NCBI GenBank assembly: GCA_049522195.1
Contig: JBEKOB010000136.1
Span: forward strand, 1 to 6,720
DNA from: UBA9647 sp049522195
Lineage (GTDB): Bacteria; Bacteroidota; Ignavibacteria; UBA10030
Length of the DNA: 6,720 nucleotides
Direction: 5' to 3'
Shown: one piece after another, positions 1 through 5,040 of the stretch
Position numbering within the stretch: the first letter of the stretch is position 1
How the letters are laid out: every line of letters starts with the position of its first letter
Notes under the pieces: generated by a model
The model's database searches: none
Told to the model about the DNA's origin: nothing
Seen by the model: only the letters and a program-made list of their open reading frames with translations
Position numbers and translations under genes: made by a program

Positions 1-94
1 TATTCAATATTCGTTATTGGATATTGCCGGGAATATCGAGCATTATTCCGGTGAATAGCGAATATCGAACAAGGAATATCGAATAATGAAGTGT
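1..94. repeat. Dispersed AT-rich inverted-arm repeat, copy 1 (probably cut by the window edge)
   Basis: The right arm (61-94) reads AATATCGAACAAGGAATATC followed by GAATAATGAAGTGT, and it closely matches the right arm of the element at 1818-1951 (AATATCGAACATCGAATATC then CAATAATGAAGTAT). The left arm (about 8-25, TTCGTTATTGGATATT) is nearly the inverse of the right arm's TTCATTATTCGATATT. The centre (27-51) forms a hairpin, CCGG(G)AATA pairing with TATTCCGG with one bulged G. The two arms plus hairpin core give the layout of a non-autonomous REP- or MITE-like element. No transposase is seen here. The left end may lie before base 1, so the true length is unknown. Confidence 0.7.
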
Positions 95-203
95 GGCAGC
101 CCCGCGCTGTTTGTGAGCTCTGCTCACGAGCATTCCTGCAGAGCGTCATCGGGAGCGGAGCTCCCGACGAGCATGGCTGGGTAGAGACACACGGCGTTGC
201 CGT
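95..203. repeat. Three consecutive short-loop hairpins upstream of the methyltransferase gene
   Basis: Three perfect stems with 3-base loops follow one another: GTGAGC/GCTCAC (113-127, loop TCT), TCGGGAGC/GCTCCCGA (149-167, loop GGA) and ACGGC/GCCGT (191-203, loop GTT). The first two are each followed by the same octamer ACGAGCAT (126-133 and 167-174), so they look like two degenerate copies of one hairpin-plus-octamer unit. The third ends 6 bases before the SD sequence of the gene at 220. None is followed by a T-tract, so they do not look like intrinsic terminators. They may be an extension of the repeat at 1-94 or a structured 5' leader. Confidence 0.6.
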
Positions 204-219
204 TTGAATGGAGTGAATA

Positions 220-975
220 ATGAGAAACCAAGATCCATATCCGGAATTTATCGCCCGATTCTATGACGTCATTTACGCGCATCTCCGAACAGTCGATCGT
301 GACTTCTTCCTCAATGAGATACTAACGGTGAAGGGCCCGGTTCTCGAGGTCGGTGTTGGAACAGGGCGATTCTTTCTTGATGCTCTGAGCCGGGGGGCTG
401 ATATCTACGGTATCGATGTCAGCGCCGCGATGCTCGATCAACTGAAAAGGAAACTGGACCCAACTCATCATAAACGTGTGTTCCAGCAGGACGCACGGTC
501 GCTGAATCTGAATCAGAAATTCGATCTCGTCGTGGCTCCGTTTCGCGTTTTCTCACACCTCATCGATATCGAAGACCAGCTTCAGGCACTGAACAGCATC
601 TACGATCACCTGAATCCGGGAGGGAGATTCATCTTCGATCTCTATGTCCCCGACTTGAAGATCCTTCAGAATGGAATTAAAGGCGAAACAGATTTCGACG
701 GTGAATATGCACCCGGGAAAAGACTGAAAAGAGTCGTCTCCGCAGAACCTGATCCCATCAGCCAGGTCAACAAAGTTACGATGACCCTGACCTGGGATGA
801 AGAAGGCGGACAGAAGACCTCATCGTGGCAATTGCTGATGAGGTTCTTCTTCCGCCAAGAGCTCGAGCACCTCGTCGCCCGGTCAAAACTGAAACTCGAC
901 CATATCTATGGCGACTATGAGGGGCTCGATCTTAGCAGCGAGTCCAGGGACTTTATTGTTGTGTGCAGGCGTTGA
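220..975 (+). CDS. Class I SAM-dependent methyltransferase
   Basis: This encodes a 251-residue soluble protein with a Rossmann-type methyltransferase fold. The glycine-rich SAM-binding motif I is VLEVGVGTG (residues 41-49). The acidic residue at the end of strand 2, which usually contacts the ribose, is D66 in YGID. Next come D91 in QQDA and the post-motif strand FDLVVAPF (101-108), then LNPGGRFIFDLY (131-142), the usual motif before strand 5. The C-terminal half (about 150-251) is a variable region with several beta-strand-like stretches and probably forms the substrate side. The substrate cannot be told: the family includes small-molecule, lipid and protein methylases. The start is supported by GGAG at 210-213, six bases upstream. 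The phosphatase gene begins 57 bases downstream on the same strand, so co-transcription is possible. Family call is firm; specificity unknown. Confidence 0.93.
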   Translation: MRNQDPYPEFIARFYDVIYAHLRTVDRDFFLNEILTVKGPVLEVGVGTGRFFLDALSRGADIYGIDVSAAMLDQLKRKLDPTHHKRVFQQDARSLNLNQKFDLVVAPFRVFSHLIDIEDQLQALNSIYDHLNPGGRFIFDLYVPDLKILQNGIKGETDFDGEYAPGKRLKRVVSAEPDPISQVNKVTMTLTWDEEGGQKTSSWQLLMRFFFRQELEHLVARSKLKLDHIYGDYEGLDLSSESRDFIVVCRR

Positions 976-1019
976 TACGATGATGTTGAGACAGTAAACG
1001 ATGTGGATATCCATTGGTC

Positions 1020-1024
1020 AAAGG
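1020..1024 (+). promoter_or_regulatory. Shine-Dalgarno sequence that decides the PAP2 gene start
   Basis: AAAGG lies eight bases before the ATG at 1033. An in-frame GTG at 1003 would add ten polar residues in front of the hydrophobic signal peptide and has no comparable SD sequence, so the ATG at 1033 is preferred. Confidence 0.6.
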
Positions 1025-1032
1025 TAGCGCTT

Positions 1033-1815
1033 ATGCGTCGAAGCATTCTTGTTTTCCTGCTGCTCCCGCTCCTGTGCATCTCATCTCTTCGCGCGCAGAA
1101 TTCATACAACTTCTCGCAATTCGGAAACGAGACAGTCGATTTCATCAAGCAACCGACGCGCTGGAATGGGAACGATTGGCTGAAGCTCGGATTGGCAGGT
1201 GCGGGTACACTTCTGGTTATGCAGATCGATCAGCCGGTCCGGGATGCGATGATGAAGGACAGGAGCTATTACAACAGCACGTCGATTAAGATCGGCAAGT
1301 ACTGGGGAGATAACTATACCACCGTGATAGCGGCCGGTGCATTCGGTCTGCATGGATTATTGACCGAGAACAGCTCAACGAAGAAAATTGGATTTGAGAT
1401 CATGCAGGCAGCTCTTTATTCAGGAGGGATCACGACGGCATTGAAGCTCGCTCTTGGACGGGCACGACCGTATACAAATCAAGGGGCGGCAAAGTATGAG
1501 CCGTTTACGATCTGGGATGACGGGTATCATTCCTTCCCATCGGGACATACCCAGCTGGCGTTTGCGCTCTCGGCGGTGCTATCAAGAAACGTCGATTCCA
1601 AAACACTGAAGGTGCTCGCGTTTATCCCGGCAGCGATGACCGCTTTTTCACGTGTCTATCAGGACTATCACTGGGCCTCCGACTGCGTAGTAAGCGCCGT
1701 CATCGGCTACGTTGTGGCGACCTGGGTCGTGGACCTCCATGACAGCAAAGAACCGCCAGTTCACCTCTCCGGCATCTATCCGCTTACGATCAGTATCAGT
1801 ATCAATCTCAACTGA
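1033..1815 (+). CDS. Secreted PAP2-superfamily (phosphatidic acid phosphatase type 2) phosphatase
   Basis: This encodes 260 residues, numbered from the ATG at 1033. The first 22 are a signal peptide: MRR, a leucine-rich core, then LRAQ. All three catalytic motifs of the PAP2/vanadium haloperoxidase superfamily are present: KX6RP (K138 to R145-P146), PSGH (169-172) and SRX5HX3D (S206, R207, H213, D217). The two histidines and flanking Arg/Lys/Asp residues form the phosphoryl-transfer site in this superfamily. Likely substrates are lipid phosphates such as phosphatidic acid, phosphatidylglycerol phosphate or undecaprenyl pyrophosphate, or alternatively a soluble acid phosphatase substrate. Several hydrophobic stretches (about 50-65, 95-112, 120-140, 175-185, 192-206, 220-235) suggest a periplasmic or membrane-associated enzyme. 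The C-terminus (YPLTISISINLN) is strand-like and is encoded by DNA that is duplicated downstream at 1952-1988; this copy carries a 6-base tandem expansion adding Ile-Ser. A longer GTG start at 1003 is less likely. Confidence 0.94.
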   Translation: MRRSILVFLLLPLLCISSLRAQNSYNFSQFGNETVDFIKQPTRWNGNDWLKLGLAGAGTLLVMQIDQPVRDAMMKDRSYYNSTSIKIGKYWGDNYTTVIAAGAFGLHGLLTENSSTKKIGFEIMQAALYSGGITTALKLALGRARPYTNQGAAKYEPFTIWDDGYHSFPSGHTQLAFALSAVLSRNVDSKTLKVLAFIPAAMTAFSRVYQDYHWASDCVVSAVIGYVVATWVVDLHDSKEPPVHLSGIYPLTISISINLN

Positions 1816-1817
1816 AC
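1775..1817 (+). repeat. Direct repeat, left copy: 3' end of the PAP2 gene
   Basis: The 43 bases starting TCTATCCGCTTACGATCAG and ending at TGAAC match 1952-1988. The only differences are two C/T substitutions and one extra TATCAG hexamer, which sits in tandem here and lengthens the protein by two residues in frame. It includes the phosphatase stop codon at 1813-1815. Confidence 0.9.
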
Positions 1818-1951
1818 ATACTTCGATATTCGGAATTCAGTGTTCGATATTCATTATTCAGCGAGCGCTAACGCTCGGGGAATTTCTGCACCAGAGGCGC
1901 ATCCGCCTTCGGCGGACAATATCGAACATCGAATATCCAATAATGAAGTAT
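1818..1951. mobile_element. 134-bp non-autonomous repeat element with perfect 7-bp terminal inverted repeats, copy 2
   Basis: The ends are ATACTTC (1818-1824) and GAAGTAT (1945-1951), exact inverses that abut the flanking direct repeats with no gap. Inside them the arms share GATATTCG and TGTTCGATATT in opposite orientation, offset by one 7-base insertion and one 7-base deletion. The core carries two GC-rich hairpins: CGAGCG-CTAA-CGCTCG (1862-1877) and TCCGCC-TTC-GGCGGA (1902-1916). The right arm is the same sequence as 61-94, so the element is a repeat family in this genome. It has no coding capacity and would need enzymes in trans if it is mobile. It fills most of the gap between the convergent PAP2 and radical SAM genes. 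Neither hairpin has a T-tract, so a terminator role is unsupported. The class (MITE, REP/BIME-like or other) cannot be settled here. Confidence 0.7.
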
Positions 1952-1988
1952 TCTATCCGCTTACGATCAGCATCAATCTCAATTGAAC
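1952..1988 (+). repeat. Direct repeat, right copy: duplicated PAP2 3' end
   Basis: These 37 bases repeat the end of the phosphatase gene (1775-1817). In the matching frame they read YPLTISINLN followed by a stop, so this is a non-coding duplicate of a gene tail rather than a gene. It lacks the extra hexamer and so probably shows the older form of the tail. It is separated from the other copy by exactly the repeat element. Confidence 0.9.
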
Positions 1989-2010
1989 CGGGTCCATCTC
2001 AACAGAACTC

Positions 2011-4062
2011 CTATTTTCGAGTCAGGCTATAGAATGAATCCGGGTCTTTCTCCACTTCCTCATAAAGAAGATCAGAGAAGAATCGAAAACCGTGTACCCA
2101 TTCGAACACCCATACCTCAACCCACTTCAGAGGATTCCATAGGTAGAGATACCACCGGTGCCATGTACGCTCAACGGATGATCTCGTGAAAGCGCCGGCA
2201 AAGGGATTTCGTTTCCTGAACCAAAGACGCACCAGGGACGGAACTTTGATCTCCGGCATCTTGAGCGAAAGCTCCGCATAGAATGCTGCCAGTTCTTTCG
2301 TACTCAGGTCCCGCCAATCAATGACGTCCTTTTTCGTCTTCGAGATGAACTCATGCAGCGCCTCCTCGACTCCGCTCTTCTGCCTGCTCCGAAGCCACAC
2401 CTCTTCGAGCTGGAAGAAGAGCCCGACCATACTCCACAAGCGGAGCGTGAGAACTTTTGTCCGGTTCAACCAGTATGGAACGAGCGACTCTTGTGGAAGA
2501 CCGGCCCGGCGGTCACTGCGCCGTCGTACGGTCCAGAATCCACAGTTCATCGGGTGCAGACGTTCAATTCTGGATGAATAGAGGTACCACATGAAAAAAG
2601 ACAACCTCTCTCTATAGTAATGATGATTTTCTCTCCAGAGCTTAAGAACGTTCACCATATGCTCAGTGGAATAAAACTGCTCCCAAGCGCTGTGATACGC
2701 TTCCATAAGCTCATCACACGTCATACGTTCGGGCTTTACTGCGACATGAGCGGAATCGTAGTTGTTGAAATCTTCGTGCATCCAGCGCTTCTCCCTCCAC
2801 CACCGCTGGTGATCCTTCGAGCCGGGAAGCGGAGAGAGAATGTAGAACGAGGCAGAATCGAACATCATGCGCTGAAGCTCGGCAACGTCTTCTTTGATAC
2901 TCGCCGCCGTGTCAAATGGCAATCCGAGAATATACCCTGCGTGGCAGGTAATGCCGAGTGAGTGGCAATGATCAATGAGGTCTTTGTACTCGGCAACCTG
3001 GTTCTGAAACTTGCCCTGGGAACGCAGATTCTCGCGGTTTACGCTTTCCACACCGAAAAACACCTGATTACAACCCGCGCGCGCCGCGAGTTCAAAGAAA
3101 TCTCCGCCGGGCATCTTCCGGGCTGCAAGGTCACTCTGCATCATGAAGGTGAACGGTATCTTCTGCTCTTCGCGCATACGCGTGAGATCCGAAAAGAGCT
3201 CCCGCCATCGTGGATTCCGTGCGGTATTGTCGTCGGTGAAGAAGCAATGTGAGACTCCTGCCTCACGGTAACTGTGCCTAACAAATTCGACAACTTGCTT
3301 CGGATCCCGGTGCCGCATTGTCCGGCCCTGAACGTTGATAATTGTGCAAAAGTCACAATTGAACACACAGCCACGCCCTGTATCGATGGTGGTAAATCGT
3401 GACGCGAAATTCTCAAATTCGTCTTTTGTAATACGAGGTATCGGAACATTGAGCAGGTTTGGTGTGGGATTCAGGAAATTATAGAATGGTTTCGCCTTCT
3501 CCCTGAGGATGTCTTCGACGACAGCGGACAATCTTCCTTCTTCAACCTCTCCGGCGACAAGAGTTATTCCCATCGACATTGCCTTCCTGAGATCGGCTGT
3601 CACACCGATCATGGCGAGCATGCCGCTTACATGGAAACCGCCGATGACCACCGGGATCCCATGCGGCAGGAACTTTGATGCGATATCCAAAGCCCGGGGG
3701 TACTGGTTCGTTTGCACACCGACGAGCATGACAATGGACCTCACTCCGGATACCTTTGAGCGATTGACGATATCCTTGACGGGTATCCACTCGATCGCTT
3801 CATCAATCTTTCGGATGTTGAACAAGACTCCCTTAAAAAAAGGATATGTCTCAAGATCCTGGACGAGCGAGCCAATCTGCGTCAGGGTGTTGCTGCGGAT
3901 GACACCGATGCGCGTCTTGATCGGGTACCCATCGTCTGTGTAGTTGGTGGGGCGGATCAGCGTAACATCCAGCTCGTGAACTCCAGAATCGTTCAGCGAC
4001 TGGAGATCGGCTTGCGTATCGTCAAGCCTCCCTGCTTCGTCAATCGCGATGAGTCCTTGCAT
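2011..4062 (-). CDS. B12-binding-type radical SAM protein with a long C-terminal extension
   Basis: This encodes 683 residues. The N-terminal part (about 30-190) is a Rossmann-like cobalamin-binding-type domain, with the IRPTNYTDDGYPI opening often found in this family, strand VRSIVMLVG (107-115) and IPVVIGGFHVSG (136-147). The classical DxHxxG cobalamin ligand motif is not evident, so B12 binding is unproven. The radical SAM core follows (about 220-430), with the iron-sulfur motif CX3CX2C at C232, C236, C239 (GCVFNCDFC), then FFTDDN (274-279), VFFGVES (334-340) and the strand GYILGLPFD (376-384). This core reductively cleaves SAM to a 5'-deoxyadenosyl radical; the substrate is unknown. Residues from about 480 to 683 are a helical, Trp- and Arg-rich extension with WYLYLWNPLKWVEVWVFEW near the end, possibly a membrane-surface segment. 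The start is supported by AAGGA (4069-4073), six bases upstream, overlapping the stop of the small upstream ORF. It converges on the PAP2 gene. Confidence 0.95.
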   Translation of the reverse strand: MQGLIAIDEAGRLDDTQADLQSLNDSGVHELDVTLIRPTNYTDDGYPIKTRIGVIRSNTLTQIGSLVQDLETYPFFKGVLFNIRKIDEAIEWIPVKDIVNRSKVSGVRSIVMLVGVQTNQYPRALDIASKFLPHGIPVVIGGFHVSGMLAMIGVTADLRKAMSMGITLVAGEVEEGRLSAVVEDILREKAKPFYNFLNPTPNLLNVPIPRITKDEFENFASRFTTIDTGRGCVFNCDFCTIINVQGRTMRHRDPKQVVEFVRHSYREAGVSHCFFTDDNTARNPRWRELFSDLTRMREEQKIPFTFMMQSDLAARKMPGGDFFELAARAGCNQVFFGVESVNRENLRSQGKFQNQVAEYKDLIDHCHSLGITCHAGYILGLPFDTAASIKEDVAELQRMMFDSASFYILSPLPGSKDHQRWWREKRWMHEDFNNYDSAHVAVKPERMTCDELMEAYHSAWEQFYSTEHMVNVLKLWRENHHYYRERLSFFMWYLYSSRIERLHPMNCGFWTVRRRSDRRAGLPQESLVPYWLNRTKVLTLRLWSMVGLFFQLEEVWLRSRQKSGVEEALHEFISKTKKDVIDWRDLSTKELAAFYAELSLKMPEIKVPSLVRLWFRKRNPFAGAFTRSSVERTWHRWYLYLWNPLKWVEVWVFEWVHGFRFFSDLLYEEVEKDPDSFYSLTRK

Positions 4063-4071
4063 AGGTCTTCC

Positions 4072-4329
4072 TTATTGAGGTATGTGCTCCACTGTTTTCG
4101 ATACTGAAAGCGAATGTTCAGCCTGTTTGTTCCGTACGCCTGTGATTTGAAATGCTGAATCATATTCAAGGACTTCCCCCTCAGGTCCGTAGTGAACAAT
4201 TCGGCCCGTTGAATCGTATCGGTACAATGAAAAGCCCCTGACCGTTGTATTGCGGCCGATTGTTTTTCTTGCGCCATCAATTGCCCGTTGGATGAAAGTC
4301 CAACAATACGATAGAGGATCAATGTGCAT
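4072..4329 (-). CDS. Small hypothetical protein directly upstream of the radical SAM gene
   Basis: This is an 85-codon ORF of unrecognised family. Its stop (TAA, 4072-4074) shares bases with the AAGGA ribosome binding site of the radical SAM gene and lies nine bases before that start, which is typical operon spacing. The middle of the protein (RGFSLYRYDSTGRIVHYG, then EGEVLEY) looks like a folded, strand-rich segment, loosely like a YD-type repeat, but one such stretch is no basis for a family call. The ATG at 4329 has no clear SD sequence, so the true start may differ. A competing frame covers 3993-4382 but runs into the radical SAM gene. Coding is plausible but not certain. Confidence 0.45.
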   Translation of the reverse strand: MHIDPLSYCWTFIQRAIDGARKTIGRNTTVRGFSLYRYDSTGRIVHYGPEGEVLEYDSAFQITGVRNKQAEHSLSVSKTVEHIPQ

Positions 4330-4372
4330 ACAAAGATTTGAATGAGCGAGAGAGCTTGACAGGTGTGGAGAG

Positions 4373-4401
4373 AAAAAACCACTCAGCTAGACTTGCAGCG
4401 G
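4373..4401 (-). terminator. Possible intrinsic terminator after the small-gene pair
   Basis: Read on the minus strand, CCGCT pairs with AGTGG (five pairs, one G-U) around a partly paired loop and runs directly into TTTTTT (4373-4378). It begins ten bases after the stop of the gene at 4412. The stem is weak, but stem, T-run and position agree. It would separate the small-gene pair from the radical SAM unit. Confidence 0.4.
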
Positions 4402-4411
4402 AGCGAGGCCT

Positions 4412-4672
4412 TCAGACCGCTTTTCCGTTGTTCCCCCCAACATCACGCCAGCGTGATTCGTCATCCCTGCCTTGATGAGACCCGCCATCATTCAAATCGT
4501 CAAGCGCTGCCTTTTCATTTCCCGGCCGCCTGGCTATTTGAATCACCGAGGCCTTTTCATCGCGCACATCAATAGACACAAGCTCCTTCAACCAATCATA
4601 GAAATCATGCTCGGGGTCCTGAAAGGGGGGCGAACTCCCCCTGTGATTTGCTTGAGTGTTGTCATTCTTCAT
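4412..4672 (-). CDS. Small hypothetical acidic protein, second gene of a translationally coupled pair
   Basis: This encodes 86 residues from the ATG at 4672 (87 from the adjacent ATG at 4675). GGAGG at 4680-4684 is seven bases before the 4672 ATG and four before the other, favouring 4672; a further upstream ATG at 4690 is unlikely. The start lies inside the end of the preceding gene (11-14 base overlap), a pattern that usually means translational coupling. The protein is soluble, with an acidic, aromatic stretch DPEHDFYDWLKELVSIDVRD (residues 19-38 from 4672) followed by a helical-looking segment to about 60. The last 22 residues are low in hydrophobics and rich in Gly, Arg and Asp. The DNA coding for them holds two hairpins (4442-4457 and 4461-4478), so the tail may come from an intergenic repeat. 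No family is recognised. Confidence 0.6.
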   Translation of the reverse strand: MKNDNTQANHRGSSPPFQDPEHDFYDWLKELVSIDVRDEKASVIQIARRPGNEKAALDDLNDGGSHQGRDDESRWRDVGGNNGKAV

Positions 4673-4886
4673 CATTGCTCCTCCCCACATGTTCTCCCTG
4701 TTGCGGCGTCGGCGGAATCTCCAGGTTGTTCTCGCGCAAGGTTTTTTCTGACACAGTCGATTGGTAGAGCGGATGCTGTTCTGCCATTACATTGTAGAGT
4801 GCATATGGTTCTCCACTCCTGGTTTGCTGCCATCCGATGAACTCAGCATCCGGATCCGGATTCAATGGATCTTTATGTTCAGGCAC
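4662..4886 (-). CDS. Small conserved-looking hypothetical protein with FIGWQ...HPLY.STV...IPPTP motif, GTG start
   Basis: This encodes 74 residues. GGAGG (4892-4896) is five bases before a GTG start at 4884-4886, an almost ideal ribosome binding site. After a charged, Pro/Asp-rich N-terminus (PEHKDPLNPDPDAE) comes a compact block: FIGWQQTRSGEPYALYNV, then HPLYQSTVSEKTLRENNL and EIPPTP. From memory, short proteins with this FIGWQ / HPLY.STV / TL / IPPTP pattern occur in several bacterial phyla as uncharacterised proteins; I cannot verify this here and know no function. There is no signal peptide, membrane segment or cysteine cluster, so it is probably cytoplasmic. It overlaps the next gene by 11-14 bases, and the two are likely made together. 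A hairpin-rich stretch lies just upstream (4897-5037). Confidence 0.75.
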   Translation of the reverse strand: MPEHKDPLNPDPDAEFIGWQQTRSGEPYALYNVMAEQHPLYQSTVSEKTLRENNLEIPPTPQQGEHVGRSNDEE

Positions 4887-4891
4887 CTTTG

Positions 4892-4896
4892 CCTCC
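4892..4896 (-). promoter_or_regulatory. Strong Shine-Dalgarno supporting a GTG start, next to a hairpin
   Basis: GGAGG on the minus strand is followed by CAAAG and then GTG. Immediately upstream, with no spacer, is the hairpin GTTCG-CTA-CGAAC (4897-4909, 5-bp stem, 3-base loop). The hairpin abuts but does not cover the ribosome binding site. Confidence 0.65.
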
Positions 4897-5037
4897 GTTC
4901 GTAGCGAACCATTCAGTTGACGTGGATGGATCCCTTTCTCGACAGGTCCTTCGAAAAAGGCTATGCCGCCCCCCCTGCGAGGGCGAACAACACCTCTCTG
5001 AACTCAGGGAGAACGATACCGACGATTCTTCGAATCG
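4897..5037 (-). other. Hairpin-rich region upstream of the small-gene pair; candidate structured leader
   Basis: Five stem-loops occur in about 140 bases: 5023-5037 (CGATTC/GAATCG, 3-base loop), 4994-5011 (7-bp stem with one imperfect pair, loop of 4), 4973-4983 (CCCT/AGGG, 3-base loop), 4933-4960 (10-bp stem, loop of 8) and 4897-4909. In the 4933-4960 stem the one non-Watson-Crick position is a G-U pair if the minus strand is transcribed, but a C-A mismatch if the plus strand is. That favours a minus-strand RNA leading into the GTG at 4886. The 4994-5011 stem favours the opposite strand, so the evidence is mixed. No known riboswitch or T-box sequence is recognised, and no clear promoter is seen. 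Confidence 0.35.
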
Positions 5038-5040
5038 GGA

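Noticed and set aside
1..94. CRISPR array or iteron origin suggested by repeated GATATTC words
   Set aside because: The words are arranged as inverted arms, not as regularly spaced direct repeats, and there are no spacers of even length.
1003..1032. GTG start giving ten more residues on the PAP2 protein
   Set aside because: It puts polar residues before the signal peptide and lacks an SD sequence, while AAAGG precedes the ATG at 1033 at good spacing.
1862..1916. Bidirectional terminator between the convergent genes
   Set aside because: The hairpins are stable, but neither has a T-tract on either strand. They are better explained as the core of the repeat element.
2321..3943. Several plus-strand ORFs (for example 2620-2961, 2962-3252, 3509-3943)
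   Set aside because: They lie opposite the radical SAM gene, whose motifs make the minus strand the coding one. They have no recognisable protein pattern.
4356..4361. TTGACA as a plus-strand -35 box
   Set aside because: No acceptable -10 box follows at 16-18 bases, and no plus-strand gene lies downstream.
3993..4382. 129-codon minus-strand ORF with a hydrophobic N-terminus
   Set aside because: It runs about 70 bases into the radical SAM gene in another frame and lacks an SD sequence. The 4072-4329 frame has better operon spacing.
4363..4840. Plus-strand ORFs opposite the two small genes
   Set aside because: The minus-strand genes have GGAGG ribosome binding sites and coupled overlap, while the plus-strand ORFs have neither.
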